Assembly: GCA_947479085.1 (NCBI GenBank)
Contig: CANJYB010000018.1
Location: 1 to 64,000 of the forward strand
Source of the DNA: Bacteroidota bacterium
GTDB taxonomy: Bacteria > Bacteroidota > Bacteroidia > 2-12-FULL-35-15
Reading direction: 5' to 3'
Length of the DNA: 64,000 bases
The notes below the pieces were generated by a model. That model saw nothing but the letters and a program-made list of their open reading frames with translations, had not been told where the DNA came from and did no database searches. The position numbers and the translations under genes were made by a program. This document shows, piece by piece, positions 25,465 to 35,823 of the stretch (its first letter is position 1; every line of letters starts with the position of its first letter).

Positions 25465-25733
25465 CAGGAAGGGTGTTTTTGGCTTAATATGAGTCGGGGC
25501 TTTATAAAACCTCAGAAAAAAGAAAAAAATATGAAACACATAGGTGCATAGAAAAAAGGAGGACAATAGTCCGCAAGCGGATTCACATAAGTCGGCTATG
25601 TGTAAAACGCAGTTTTCTATCCCTAACTTCTTAAGGAAATGGGACTATGTAACTATGTGGTTAAAATTTTAATCCCTTATGGGTCGGGACTTTGTAAGTA
25701 CTCAGAATAAAAATCGGTACCCCGAAAAAAACT

Positions 25734-26077
25734 AAAAAAATATGGAACGCAGATTTAACTTATTGGTGATGATGAAAAATGATTTGATTTGATTTATGAC
25801 TTTAGCCTTCGGCTATTATGATGGGCTACCGGTAAACATCCATTTGAATCATAACTCCAATCTTTAAGAGTATAAATCATTTTGTATAGTACCTGAAAAC
25901 ATATTAATCAGTGTACTGAAAATTTAAAAAAAAATATGGAACGCAGATTTAACTTATTATTGATGATGAAAAATGATATGATTTGATTTAGGATGTTAGC
26001 CTTCGGCTATTATGATGGGCTTCCGGTAAACATCCATTTGAATCATAACTCCAATCTTTAAGAGTATAAATCATTTT
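25734..26077. repeat. Pair of 150-bp direct repeats with internal hairpins
   Basis: 25734-25883 and 25928-26077 are both 150 bp and nearly identical (TATGGAACGCAGATTTAACT at the start). Each has a TAGCC-TTC-GGCTA hairpin in the middle and an outer inverted pair AAATGATTT/AAATCATTT. They lie about 140 nt past the 3' end of the T9SS protein gene on the other strand. A structured RNA is possible. Confidence 0.65.
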
Positions 26078-26216
26078 TAAGCCTAACTGAAAACTGAAAA
26101 CCAGCAACCAACCCTAACAAGTCGGGACTTGGTAAAAATTCATAATTCATAACTTATAATTCATAACTAAAATACCTAATTCATAATTAAAATACCTTAT
26201 TCAAAACTAAAAAAAA

Positions 26217-28220
26217 TTATTGTTTCACCAGTTTGGTAATGTGTTTTTTAGTATTCACCGTTGTTTCCACAAAATAAACACCTTTGTCGAGGTAGTGTAT
26301 ATCAATGCTTATTTTGTTTTGTTTTTCATCCGATTGATACACCAGCTTTCCGGGAACATCATAAATTTTAATTTGCTGAATGGAGGCAGAAGAACTTTCT
26401 ATCATCAGCTGATTTCCGGCAGGATTAGGGAAACAGGAAACTGTGATGTGGTCATCATTTTCGTTTACTGAAAGCGGAGCGGCAGGCAATAAATTAACGA
26501 GTTTGAAATCTTCCAATGTGTCGTTATTGTTGCTTCTTCCTACCAGTCTCAATACATAAGTTCCGGGGGTAAGTCCGCAGGTGTTCCATCTTCCAAGGCT
26601 GGCATTTCTTATTTCCAAAGCGGAGTCTATTACTATGGCGGTCCATGCGGTATTGCCCTGCAACTGGTAATACAGGCTGTAACTGGCAAAGTCCAGCCAT
26701 GCGCCTTGTCCGTTGGGTCCCTGGTCTATCCAAACAGAACCACCAATGTTTATAAGCGAATCGGCATGAGCAGTGCCGGAAGCAGAAATGTTTTCGAGCC
26801 AGGCTACGCTGCCATCATAAGGAAGCGGTTCGGCAGCCAATGTGTTTTGAATACTGGCAATAACACTGTTGCCAATGGATGTGGGTCCGGTATAAGGCAT
26901 AGTGCTGTATGCAAGTAAAAATATAGCATGTCGTTCGCTGCGGGCGGTGGAATATACTGTGGAATTAACTGCAATGGTAGTGCTGGTATCGGTAGCCCAG
27001 AAATAGCCACCACTGCCGTCTAACAATAGTTGGTTGGCATTAACTACCGAACGCTGCTGTGTGCCCACTTCTCCGAGGTTACAATTATTGATGTTGACAA
27101 TGCAGGTATCTGTTAAATAAAAACTCCAGGTTTGCACGCTACTGTTTATCAGGTGCAGGTTTCTGTCGGCCACCGGCATCACAAAATTGGTGTACGATGA
27201 ATTATCGTTTACTCCCGAAACGGAAACAGAATCGCCCCGTTCGAACAAGGCACCGATGGAACGAATGGTGGAATTGGAAATGGTAACATCCGAACCATTG
27301 GCAGGCATCATTCCCCACCATACCTGGTGACAGCTGTCGGCATTTACATTGTAATTAATACCCGCTATTCCGCTGATGCCATTGTTAAAATGGTACCCGT
27401 AAACAGTGTCGCCCTGCGGAAATGCATAGTTAACTACTGAAAAATTGGGGAACTGATGCCATAATAATAAGGTATCCACATGATTAAAATTGGCAGTGGA
27501 ATTACCACTCATAATGTATTCGCCACCCATGTTGGAACCATGAATGTTTACAGACGAATAACCATAAAGACCAGCTGTGGTAAAATCGTAATTATGAACA
27601 TTCACCATATCAATATGTGCCGAATCGCCCATGAACAAGCCATGCGACATGCCACTGTAATTAAACGAACAGAAGTTATAATACAGATAAGCATTTTGAA
27701 CAGCCAGCAAAGTACGCTGATAAAAATACTGTTGTGGAAAAGTAATGGAAGAAGAATCGGCAAACACTTTACCATGACCAAATACAAAGAGGTCGCCATC
27801 GTTATTTACTATCGCATTATGTATAACCAATACCGCATCGTTAAAAACAAATATGGGCCCCTGGTGATTGTACACACCCGTAATCCATAAAGTATCGTGA
27901 GGAACAAGGCCGACAAATACGGTATCGTACACTTTAGCCCCGCCAACAGGATGCGATAGTTTATTAAAGTCCATGGTTTTTACTTCTTCCATTTTTTGTA
28001 AAATGGCAGATGCGCTATGGAGAACTTGTGGTTTGGCTGTGTTTCCCAAAGGCTTGGTTAATTGCTGTTGCTGCGATTTGATAAAGGCCTCGTTTATTTT
28101 TTCATTTAATAGTTTAGTGTCAAATGCAGGATGAGTGGCAACTTTGCTTGACACTTGTTGCGCTACCATTATTTTTACAGAAAAAATAATGAGTAAAGAA
28201 AGTAGTAGTTGTTTTTTCAT
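26217..28220 (-). CDS. Large secreted protein with T9SS sorting domain
   Basis: The 667-residue protein has a signal peptide (1-20, KIMVAQQ), an N-terminal segment (about 25-90), a long beta-helix-like body (about 95-500; many short strands with Asn/Ser turns such as NNDGDLFVFGHGKVF and NINNCNLGEVG) and a C-terminal type A T9SS sorting domain (about 590-667; CFPNPAGNQLMI, IYDVPGKLV, GVYFVETTVN). Right-handed beta-helix proteins often bind or cut polysaccharides, but no catalytic residues can be named. It is followed on the same strand upstream by an NHL-repeat secreted protein gene. Confidence 0.82.
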   Translation of the reverse strand: MKKQLLLSLLIIFSVKIMVAQQVSSKVATHPAFDTKLLNEKINEAFIKSQQQQLTKPLGNTAKPQVLHSASAILQKMEEVKTMDFNKLSHPVGGAKVYDTVFVGLVPHDTLWITGVYNHQGPIFVFNDAVLVIHNAIVNNDGDLFVFGHGKVFADSSSITFPQQYFYQRTLLAVQNAYLYYNFCSFNYSGMSHGLFMGDSAHIDMVNVHNYDFTTAGLYGYSSVNIHGSNMGGEYIMSGNSTANFNHVDTLLLWHQFPNFSVVNYAFPQGDTVYGYHFNNGISGIAGINYNVNADSCHQVWWGMMPANGSDVTISNSTIRSIGALFERGDSVSVSGVNDNSSYTNFVMPVADRNLHLINSSVQTWSFYLTDTCIVNINNCNLGEVGTQQRSVVNANQLLLDGSGGYFWATDTSTTIAVNSTVYSTARSERHAIFLLAYSTMPYTGPTSIGNSVIASIQNTLAAEPLPYDGSVAWLENISASGTAHADSLINIGGSVWIDQGPNGQGAWLDFASYSLYYQLQGNTAWTAIVIDSALEIRNASLGRWNTCGLTPGTYVLRLVGRSNNNDTLEDFKLVNLLPAAPLSVNENDDHITVSCFPNPAGNQLMIESSSASIQQIKIYDVPGKLVYQSDEKQNKISIDIHYLDKGVYFVETTVNTKKHITKLVKQ

Positions 28221-28307
28221 AGTTATTGATTTTAGGATTCAAAGATAATTATTTTTTAAGTTAACATTTCATAGAAGAGCAGAATGAAAAATTACATTAA
28301 ATCATTC

Positions 28308-28357
28308 TGTCATTCCAAACAAATTGAGGAATCTAAATTTGTATAGTAGTTTAATCG
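28308..28357. repeat. Degenerate half copy of the TGTCATTCC...GAGGAATC repeat
   Basis: About 50 nt match 40128-40177 (TGTCATTCCxAACxAAxTGA..., continuing TATAGTAGTTTA) with a few changes. It is one arm of the long palindrome at 40027-40153. Confidence 0.55.
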
Positions 28358-28360
28358 TTA

Positions 28361-29707
28361 TTATTGAATCATAATCTTCTTATTGATTGTATTGTTTTGT
28401 TGGTCATTTGCCTGTAAAAAATAAATTCCTGCCTTCAATTCATTCTTTTCTATGGTTAGTTGTTTGCCTGAAAAAGCAAAGGAATGAAATTCCTTACCTA
28501 ATACATCAGTGATTTTTATAGTTGTGTTTTTTTGTTCTTCGCTGAATGTGATAACTGTTTCCGAAGAGAAAGGGTTGGGAGAAACAGTTAACCCCTGGGA
28601 ATTATCAGAAAAATTTTCGTCAATACCAATAGAACCAAGCGTAATTTTACGGATGGCACTGTTTTCGAAATCACCTATGAATACATTGCCTGCCGCATCT
28701 AATGCTACAGCCGAAGGATGATAAAACTGAGCAAGCAATGCCGGTCCGCCATTTCCTCCGTAACCACCAACCAAACCACCCATACCTGCAAAGGTGGAAA
28801 TAATTCCAAGCGCGTCTACTTTTCGTATTCTGTTGTATCCTGATTCACAAATGTACATAGTACCCCCTGCATCCACTGTTACCCCATAAGGATAAAACAA
28901 CTGGGCGCTGGTGGCAGCTGCTCCATCTCCACCACTTGCAGTACTTCCGTTTCCGGCAACGGTAGTAATAATGCCGGAAGTATTTACTTTTCTCACCCGC
29001 ATTCCACCTACTTCACCAATGTATAAGTTACCCGCAGCGTCTCTGAATACAGAAGCAGGAGCATTCAGCTGAGCATTTACTGCTAATATGTTATCGCCAT
29101 TATATCCGGCTGTTCCTGTTCCTGCAACAGTAGAAATAATTCCGCCTGTATCTATTTTACGAATGCAACTACCATTACCTTGTGTGGCAAAATATACATT
29201 GCCTGCAGCATCCACACATATACCGGAAGAAAAGCCAATATCAGCGCTGGTAGCAGCAAAACCATTTCCTGTATAGCCATTTGTACCTGTTCCTGCTATG
29301 GTATGTATGTTGCCTGAAACATCCACTTTTCTTATTCTGAAATTATCTCCATCGCATATATATAAGTTACCTGCTGCATCCACTGCAACACCTGTAGCTC
29401 TGTTTAACTGAGCATTTACAGCGGGAAAACCATCGCCTCCGAAACCTGCAGTTCCATCTCCTGCCACAGTGGAAATATTTCCTAAAACATCAATTTTACG
29501 GATGACATTGTTGTAGTCTTCTGCAATAAATAAATTACCTGCCTGGTCAAATGCCAGTTGGTTGGGATGATCAAGCAGAGCATTTATGGCGGGTCCCCCG
29601 TTTCCGAAATATCCGCTTGTACCATTTCCTGCTATGGTGTTAATAGTTTGAGATTGAATAGCCATTGATGTAACAACAGCTAAAATTAAGAGTACTTGTT
29701 TTTTCAT
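28361..29707 (-). CDS. NHL-repeat secreted protein with T9SS sorting domain
   Basis: The 448-residue protein has a signal peptide (1-19), then six NHL-type blades (about 20-355), each ending in IRKVD(V/T)xGxI(S/T)T(V/F)AG and containing VAVDAAGNLYI, enough for one six-bladed beta-propeller, and a type A T9SS domain (about 375-448; VSPNPFSSETVI, GKEFHSFAF, GIYFLQANDQ). NHL propellers usually bind protein or ligand. No enzyme motif is seen. It lies between two other secreted-protein genes on the minus strand. Confidence 0.88.
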   Translation of the reverse strand: MKKQVLLILAVVTSMAIQSQTINTIAGNGTSGYFGNGGPAINALLDHPNQLAFDQAGNLFIAEDYNNVIRKIDVLGNISTVAGDGTAGFGGDGFPAVNAQLNRATGVAVDAAGNLYICDGDNFRIRKVDVSGNIHTIAGTGTNGYTGNGFAATSADIGFSSGICVDAAGNVYFATQGNGSCIRKIDTGGIISTVAGTGTAGYNGDNILAVNAQLNAPASVFRDAAGNLYIGEVGGMRVRKVNTSGIITTVAGNGSTASGGDGAAATSAQLFYPYGVTVDAGGTMYICESGYNRIRKVDALGIISTFAGMGGLVGGYGGNGGPALLAQFYHPSAVALDAAGNVFIGDFENSAIRKITLGSIGIDENFSDNSQGLTVSPNPFSSETVITFSEEQKNTTIKITDVLGKEFHSFAFSGKQLTIEKNELKAGIYFLQANDQQNNTINKKIMIQ

Positions 29708-29917
29708 TTGTGTTTGTTTTTTAGTTTGTTTTGTTTATTGTGTAAAAGTACGAAAACATACATTATAGGATTGTATTCTTTCCCGTTTAAAGGCAGTTTT
29801 AAAATTGTTATTTAGCGTAATAAGTGGTTATAGTTTGATTGAATTATTTTTTCTTTATTGGCGTGATTATTATTTTGAGAAGTAAAGTTTAAAATAACAG
29901 GGGAGGGGAGGTGTTTT

Positions 29918-32900
29918 TTAACGCAGCACCATCACATGCCCCACCTTATGGGTATTGGTGCGTTCGGAGCAAAGGGTTTGGTAATCTACTGTCCATACAT
30001 ATACATCCTGAGCCACATAAGTGTTATGAAAAGTACCATCCCAACCTTTATGCTGGTTGTTGGTTTCAAACAGTAGTTCGCCCCAACGGTTAAATATTTT
30101 CATGTTAAAACTGATAATGTCCAACTCGTCAGCAAAGGCCGTAAAGACATCGTTCAGGCCATTTTCGTCAGGTGTAAAACAGTTGGGAATATATAATGGC
30201 GGATTGTTCATGATGCCCGTTACATTCATCGTATCATAAAAAACACAGTTGCCTGAAAATACTTTTACCCAATACAATCCTGCACTGTCCACCACTATGG
30301 AATTGGAAGTAGAACCGGTACTCCATAAGTAAGCACAGTTGGGCAAAACATTGGAGGCATGCAGCCGGAAATGTTCTGTATTACAAAGCAGGGTATCCAT
30401 GCCAAGGCTAGGTTTGGTAAGGATGCTGACATTAATGGAATCGCTGTCGGAACAATTGGCAAGCGTGGCCGTAACTGAATACATTCCACTGGTATCTATA
30501 CTAATGCTCTGTGTGGTTTGGCCATTGTTCCAGAGATAAGAGGAGCCTGGGTTTTGGGCATCCAGTTGAAGCAAATCACCGGGGCAGATAATAGTATCCG
30601 TTCCGAGATGTACCGAAGGAAGCGGCAAAAAGTTAACATTAATAGTATCCGACTGACTGCAGTTACCCGTGCTGGCAACCACCCAATAGGTTCCGGAAGC
30701 ATTTGCACTGATGGTTTGCGTAGTCATGCCATTGCTCCATAAATAATTACATCCGGGGTTGCCGGCATCCAGCATCAGCAAGGTTCCCGTACAAAGTGTG
30801 GTGTCACTACCCAGAGGTGGTTGGGTAACGACAAATACACTCATGGTGTCGGTTGCCGAGCACGTTCCGTTACTCATAGTCACCGAATAAGTGCTGGGAG
30901 CAGAAACATTAATGGTTTGAGTGATGGCGTTAGTACTCCATAGATAAGTCATCCCGGGAGCACCTGCATTCAGTGGAATGTTAAACGCTCCGCAAATGGT
31001 TGTATCATTACCAAGGTCGACCACAGGAAGGGGTAATACGGTAATGGTAAGAATAGTGGTATCCGAAAAGTTGCAGCTATTTGAATCAATGGCTACGAGC
31101 ATTACATTATATATTCCTGTTGCTGTAAAGTTATGAGAAGGAGCAGGGGTGGTTACGTGTGGGCTGCCATCAGCAAAATCCCAGATATAATTAAACGAAC
31201 CTGTACTTGAATTAACAAAATTAATATTGGTTCCAAGGCATATAGTATCATTTGGCGCTGCAGATGCGGCCGCAAAAAGATTAATTAACTGAAAATCCAT
31301 TTTGATTACAGCATTATTGCAGTTAAAACTATTATTGGTAGTTGACCATGCACCTGGGGTTGTTGGGAAATTGTTATTTCCATTACAAGCAGCGCAAACA
31401 GACTGATAAATAATTCCATTTTTATCGAACCTACTGGTACCTCCATCCACATGTTCTTCTGAAGGTACCCCTCCTCCAAAAAAAGACGCATACCATAGTG
31501 TAGTAGCATTAGAACGAAGGACAAAAAAGTAAAAATCACATCCGTCAGTAGTGGTTTGAAATGCATTGGGAGTGGTAGGTAAACCTGTTGTTGTTCCTAC
31601 ATTTCCAATAGGGATACATTGACCACCCCAACCTGAAAAATAGACATTCTGGCAATTGTCAACCAGGAAAGCACTTGGAGAGAGATTAGGATGAGGAGTC
31701 CCCGAACCGAATACAGTAGAATAAACGGTTGCATTCAAGGTCGGACTCATTTTATGAATAAACTGTCCGCTGTTGGGATTGGAGTAAACACCTGCAGTTA
31801 CGGGGTAAATACCTTCGGTAGTACCACTGATATATACATCCTGGTTAACATCCAATTGAACAAAATAACTCTGGTCGTAAGAGGAAGTACCAATATAAGT
31901 AGATTGAAGTATTCCGCTGCCGTTACTTTGTATCCTGGTTACATATCCGTCAGCAGTCCCTCCCTGGAAGGTGGGATGAAGAGTGCCGGGTGTCGTAGGG
32001 AAATTGGAGCTGTTGGTTCCACCTGAAACGTATACGTTGGAACTTGCATCCACATCCAAGTAATAAGATGCATCATCACTGTTGCCGCCCAGGTAAGTAG
32101 ACCAGGTCAAAGCAGTAAGGTTAGGATTCATTTTAAACACACACCCATCCTGTAAACCTCCCTGAAATGAAGTTTGGAAGGCGCCTGCAGAAGCCGGGAA
32201 ATTAAAGGACTGCGTGGAACTGGCAACATAACAATTTCCTGCATTGTCCACCATCACATCACCCCTTCCATCATCACCATACGTATATTTTAAAGAAGAA
32301 ATGGTGAAGAAGTCAGCAGCAATGTTTACCCCATCATCGCCAATACCTCCAACAAATGTAGAGCCGATTAAAGCAGTACCCGCAGGGTTAAATTTGGTAA
32401 CTATTATATCAGATCCACCATTAAAAGTATTGTCGTAACAGCCGGGAGTAACAGGATAGTTAAATGAGTAAGTACGCCCCAAAACAAAAAGGTTATCATT
32501 ATTATCCACTACAAAACTGGCAGGCTGCTCGTTGTCATTTCCTCCAAGGTAAGTAGAGTAAACTAAAGCTGTTCCGGTGGGATTAAATTTGGTAATGGAA
32601 ATATCGTAAGGGAAATTATTTCCACCTGCACCACCACCTGCAAAAAAAGTCTGGTAAGCTCCTGCTGTGGTTGGGTAACCAGTTGCAAGTGCTACTCCTC
32701 CTGAATAAATATTTCCTGCATTGTCATAAGTAGCTGTAAATCCCCAGTTATCCCCGGTGGAGCCAGTATAGGTAGAACAGATTAAAGTAGGGTCTATAAT
32801 TAAGGGCTTTGTTTTATTATAACCTTTTGGAAAGTGGAAAGATAAAACCGTTCCTGTAAGTTCATAATTGCAGGCTACTTCCGTTCTTTTTCCATCAATG

Positions 32901-33544
32901 ATTTGATAAGCAATTGGTTTTTGTTCAGTAATAATTCCGAGCGAAGTATGGACGTTGAGGTTTCCGTTTTCCATTTCCAGTCGTTCGGCCCCGGTATAGT
33001 TTATCTGCAGGGCATTTACGTTTGCCCCGGGATTAATGATGAAGTCGTATTCCAGGTTTTTATTTTTAGTATAGATATGCATGTCAATATTGGAATACAG
33101 TCCTGTATAATACACTTCGTTATACACACCCACATTGGAAGCCCATTTGGAAGGGTCGTTGCCAAGAAAGTAATTTTTGTAATAGGTTTCTTTGGATGTT
33201 GCGGTTACCAGTGCCGAGGTGTTGGCATTCAGAAATTCGGCCTTATACGAAAAATAATGAATGGCCGGAATTCCGGGAGGGGGAGTGGAAGTGGCAGGAT
33301 GATGCAAGGCTTCCAGTTCATCTGCATTCCAGAAAAGATAAGTGAACGTGTTTTTTTCGAGAAATAGTTTTCCGCATTTGGTCAGCTTGGCCTCATAAAG
33401 TACCCGTGCATCAAACTGGTTTTTATTCTCTGTAAACTTTAAGGTTTCTTCGGGTTGGCTTTTGGGTACTGGTGTATCTTTGCTATACAGAGAGCAGGGC
33501 AGGGATGAAATAATCAATAAAAAAAGAATCCTTAACGATTTCAT
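29918..33544 (-). CDS. SBBP-repeat / PKD secreted protein with gliding-type C-terminal domain
   Basis: The 1208-residue protein has a signal peptide (1-21), an N-terminal domain typical of SBBP-repeat proteins (about 35-250; FTENKNQFDARVLYEAKL), SBBP-type beta-propeller repeats (about 255-730; STYLGGNDNEQ, STYLGGNSDDASY), a PKD domain (about 740-830; WDFADGSPHVTT), several short Ig-like repeats with YLWSNGMTTQTI and YLWNNGQTTQSI (about 840-1110) and a type B gliding-motility C-terminal domain (about 1115-1208; IPNCFTPDENGLNDVF, IFNRWGELLFE, WDGTF). This class is secreted by T9SS and found as surface adhesins. No catalytic site is evident. Confidence 0.88.
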   Translation of the reverse strand: MKSLRILFLLIISSLPCSLYSKDTPVPKSQPEETLKFTENKNQFDARVLYEAKLTKCGKLFLEKNTFTYLFWNADELEALHHPATSTPPPGIPAIHYFSYKAEFLNANTSALVTATSKETYYKNYFLGNDPSKWASNVGVYNEVYYTGLYSNIDMHIYTKNKNLEYDFIINPGANVNALQINYTGAERLEMENGNLNVHTSLGIITEQKPIAYQIIDGKRTEVACNYELTGTVLSFHFPKGYNKTKPLIIDPTLICSTYTGSTGDNWGFTATYDNAGNIYSGGVALATGYPTTAGAYQTFFAGGGAGGNNFPYDISITKFNPTGTALVYSTYLGGNDNEQPASFVVDNNDNLFVLGRTYSFNYPVTPGCYDNTFNGGSDIIVTKFNPAGTALIGSTFVGGIGDDGVNIAADFFTISSLKYTYGDDGRGDVMVDNAGNCYVASSTQSFNFPASAGAFQTSFQGGLQDGCVFKMNPNLTALTWSTYLGGNSDDASYYLDVDASSNVYVSGGTNSSNFPTTPGTLHPTFQGGTADGYVTRIQSNGSGILQSTYIGTSSYDQSYFVQLDVNQDVYISGTTEGIYPVTAGVYSNPNSGQFIHKMSPTLNATVYSTVFGSGTPHPNLSPSAFLVDNCQNVYFSGWGGQCIPIGNVGTTTGLPTTPNAFQTTTDGCDFYFFVLRSNATTLWYASFFGGGVPSEEHVDGGTSRFDKNGIIYQSVCAACNGNNNFPTTPGAWSTTNNSFNCNNAVIKMDFQLINLFAAASAAPNDTICLGTNINFVNSSTGSFNYIWDFADGSPHVTTPAPSHNFTATGIYNVMLVAIDSNSCNFSDTTILTITVLPLPVVDLGNDTTICGAFNIPLNAGAPGMTYLWSTNAITQTINVSAPSTYSVTMSNGTCSATDTMSVFVVTQPPLGSDTTLCTGTLLMLDAGNPGCNYLWSNGMTTQTISANASGTYWVVASTGNCSQSDTINVNFLPLPSVHLGTDTIICPGDLLQLDAQNPGSSYLWNNGQTTQSISIDTSGMYSVTATLANCSDSDSINVSILTKPSLGMDTLLCNTEHFRLHASNVLPNCAYLWSTGSTSNSIVVDSAGLYWVKVFSGNCVFYDTMNVTGIMNNPPLYIPNCFTPDENGLNDVFTAFADELDIISFNMKIFNRWGELLFETNNQHKGWDGTFHNTYVAQDVYVWTVDYQTLCSERTNTHKVGHVMVLR

Positions 33545-33599
33545 TGCAGAGTGTTTTATGTAAAATGAAGTGTTTGGATTTCAAAGATAGTGATTTTTT

Positions 33600-34247
33600 T
33601 TATATCCTCATAAAATCCATTCTTTTCATGTTCAAAAAATCTTCCACATGTATCGGGTTCATTTCTCTTAACGCTTCCGGCAAATCTTTCATTTCAATGG
33701 TTTTGTTGTTCGATAAATCTTCTTCCACCAGGCGTTTTGTTTCGAGCGTTCTTAAGCCGATAAGGGTGGAACCATGCAGGTACACATTTTTTGGAGCAAT
33801 TTTGTATTTTCTTCCGATGCGCAAGGCACAATCATAAATTTCCAGTCCGCCAAATTTGGTGACTTTGTGTTTCTTAATGAATTCGTATAGCCTGTCAAAA
33901 TCTTTGGAGTCAATAGCTTCATTCAGCTCTTCTTCGTTTTCGAAAATACTTTCAATAACAGCTTTACTCACTTCGGGTTTTATTCCTCGGTCATTTCCAC
34001 CTCTGTCGCGCCAGATGGATTGATGCGGATGAACATATTCTTTTCCTTTGTAAACAAATATTCCTTTTACCGCATGATCGACAAGTGTAAATAAATCAGG
34101 CAAGGTGGTATAATAACCAAGGTAGTTTTCGAAATACTCTTTATAATCAGGAAATACTACCCATGTAGAAAAGTCGGTGCCCTTGGCTTGCACGCTTATT
34201 TTATACCGTTCGGTTTTGTAGTTATTTAAAATCTGCTCTAATGTCAT
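33600..34247 (-). CDS. Conserved hypothetical protein
   Basis: The 215-residue soluble protein has no signal or membrane segment. It is mixed alpha/beta and charged, with HPHQSIWRDRGGNDRG in the middle and a helical second half (EEELNEAIDSKDFDRLYEFIKKHK). Similar proteins exist in Bacteroidota without known function; I cannot name the family. It is the most upstream-facing gene before the LolA-like gene on the same strand, 39 nt apart, but may be independent. Confidence 0.7.
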   Translation of the reverse strand: MTLEQILNNYKTERYKISVQAKGTDFSTWVVFPDYKEYFENYLGYYTTLPDLFTLVDHAVKGIFVYKGKEYVHPHQSIWRDRGGNDRGIKPEVSKAVIESIFENEEELNEAIDSKDFDRLYEFIKKHKVTKFGGLEIYDCALRIGRKYKIAPKNVYLHGSTLIGLRTLETKRLVEEDLSNNKTIEMKDLPEALREMNPIHVEDFLNMKRMDFMRI

Positions 34248-34285
34248 AATGTGGAGTTTATTATTTGTTAACTGATATTTTAAAA

Positions 34286-34984
34286 TTATTTTTTAAACAC
34301 ACTGTCAGGAACACCCTTATTTACCTGGTATCCTGAAAGAGTAATAAATATTTTTCCTTTTTTGTTATCTTTTTCTTTATCGTCTTTTGAGGTGGAAGAA
34401 TTATTCATGTCGGCAGTTACACTTTTCGGCATTTTAAACTTTTTAATGTCCACCGAAAATATCATTTTATCAGGAAGGCCATATTCCATTTCAGTTCCGT
34501 AAGTGTATTCTGTCATTATCGTTCCGTTTGATTTGGTAGTAAACTGTGATTTCAGAATCACTTGCTGCGAGGCATCAATCCATAGTTTTCCAAGCACTAA
34601 ATCGCTGGTGTCGGATAGTGGTATTACATTTACCACATTGGTAAGTATAGTCCCTATTTTTTCGGAACCTTGCACCATAGCCGTATAAGAATTGGTATCG
34701 GCTAGCATCTTAGAAGCCTGGTCAAATCCCTGTCTCGGAACAATAGCAATGCTTTTTGATTCTACTTTAAATTTATCTTTTTGTTTGAAATAGATTTTTG
34801 CATCTATCGGCATCATGCGGATAAAAGGCATATCTACTTTAATATTTGCCTGTACAGAATAATCTTTTGCTTTCTGAAGTTTATTGTAAACAGCTCTTAA
34901 TATTCCGTTCGCATTGTTTTGAGCAACGGAAGCGGAGAACGAAAAAGCAAAAAGAAAGGCAATAAAAAGTTTAACAGGCTTCAT
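34286..34984 (-). CDS. LolA-like periplasmic lipoprotein-carrier protein
   Basis: The 232-residue protein has a signal peptide (1-21, ASVAQNN) and a LolA/LolB-type half-barrel: YNKLQKAKDYSVQANIKVDM at the start, DAKIYFKQKDKFKVES, then KLWIDASQQVILKSQF and TEYTYG later. LolA-like proteins carry lipids or lipoproteins across the periplasm. Its start overlaps the end of the ABC permease gene by four bases, so it is the last gene of a three-gene operon with an ABC exporter, which suggests a joint role in envelope transport. Confidence 0.75.
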   Translation of the reverse strand: MKPVKLFIAFLFAFSFSASVAQNNANGILRAVYNKLQKAKDYSVQANIKVDMPFIRMMPIDAKIYFKQKDKFKVESKSIAIVPRQGFDQASKMLADTNSYTAMVQGSEKIGTILTNVVNVIPLSDTSDLVLGKLWIDASQQVILKSQFTTKSNGTIMTEYTYGTEMEYGLPDKMIFSVDIKKFKMPKSVTADMNNSSTSKDDKEKDNKKGKIFITLSGYQVNKGVPDSVFKK

Positions 34985-35823
34985 GATAAAATATCTTTTT
35001 TGTTAAATTTAAAAACAGCGATACCTAATAAACCAACGATATGAACTAATAAAATTGCTACTGATTTTAAAATCTTTGCTGTTGGCAATGGGTCTTCAAA
35101 AAAGTTGCGCCAGGCCACCATGTGATTTGTAAACAGGTAGGGTTGTATGGGTTCCAATACAGGTACATTTAAAGCACCGATAATATTGAACAGAATAATT
35201 ATGGCCATGGTGGTGACAATTGGTCCTATAGAGTTTTCAGAAAAACAGGACAGGGTCAGCGAAAGGGTGGCAATCATAATTAACGAAAGAAAAGCAAGGC
35301 TGAAACCGCAGGCGAACCTCCAAACTAAGTCCTGCTGCTGCAATACAATTAATCCATCACTATTCAGTACCATCAAATCGCCTGTGCCAAACAACATCTT
35401 GCCAACTACTAGGGCCAGTATCATCAGCCATAACAGCATAACAAAGGTATAAGTTAGCCCGGCAAGGTATTTCGAAAATAAAATTTTGGTTCTTGAAATG
35501 GGTTTGGTAAGTAATAAACGGATGGTTCCCATTGCACCTTCACCGGAAACAAGGTCACCTGTTACCAATGCAATTAACAAAGGTACATGTATGATGAGCA
35601 TTTGAAGTATTATAAATGCAATCAGGTTTCCGTTTAATATGTTTCCTTCAAAAGACAAAGCTTGTTCGAAAGGCCTGGTGACAAAGGAAATGAAATTAAG
35701 CCCATCCACATACATAGCAAAAATAATGATACCGACTATTAAGGTAATGGCTCCAATCCCGATATAGCTGCGGGGTTTGGCGGCTATTTTAAGTATTTCG
35801 TTATAGGTGCTTTTCCAAAACAT
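34981..35823 (-). CDS. ABC-2 type transporter permease
   Basis: The 280-residue protein has six predicted membrane helices (about 16-38, 60-82, 110-135, 150-185, 190-215, 255-275), in the NosY/CcmB-like layout of ABC-2 permeases, with LLLTKPISRTKILFSKYLAG before helix three. It would form the channel for the ATPase encoded next to it, whose stop shares one base with this start. The substrate is not evident. Confidence 0.85.
   Translation of the reverse strand: MFWKSTYNEILKIAAKPRSYIGIGAITLIVGIIIFAMYVDGLNFISFVTRPFEQALSFEGNILNGNLIAFIILQMLIIHVPLLIALVTGDLVSGEGAMGTIRLLLTKPISRTKILFSKYLAGLTYTFVMLLWLMILALVVGKMLFGTGDLMVLNSDGLIVLQQQDLVWRFACGFSLAFLSLIMIATLSLTLSCFSENSIGPIVTTMAIIILFNIIGALNVPVLEPIQPYLFTNHMVAWRNFFEDPLPTAKILKSVAILLVHIVGLLGIAVFKFNKKDILS

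Larger units (their letters stand above)
23332..26216. other. 2.9-kb gene-poor, repeat-dense region
   Basis: No open frame here looks like a real gene; those present are produced by tandem repeats. In order it holds: two adjacent hairpins (23441-23493), two 21-bp tandem arrays (23783-24310), four copies of a CCTTACCTG motif each followed by a hairpin (24311-25464), a 46-bp duplicated sequence (24759-24804 and 25240-25284), a hairpin-rich stretch (25550-25620) and a 150-bp direct repeat pair (25734-26077). The rest is AT-rich with homopolymer runs (C10 at about 24602). Confidence 0.7.
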
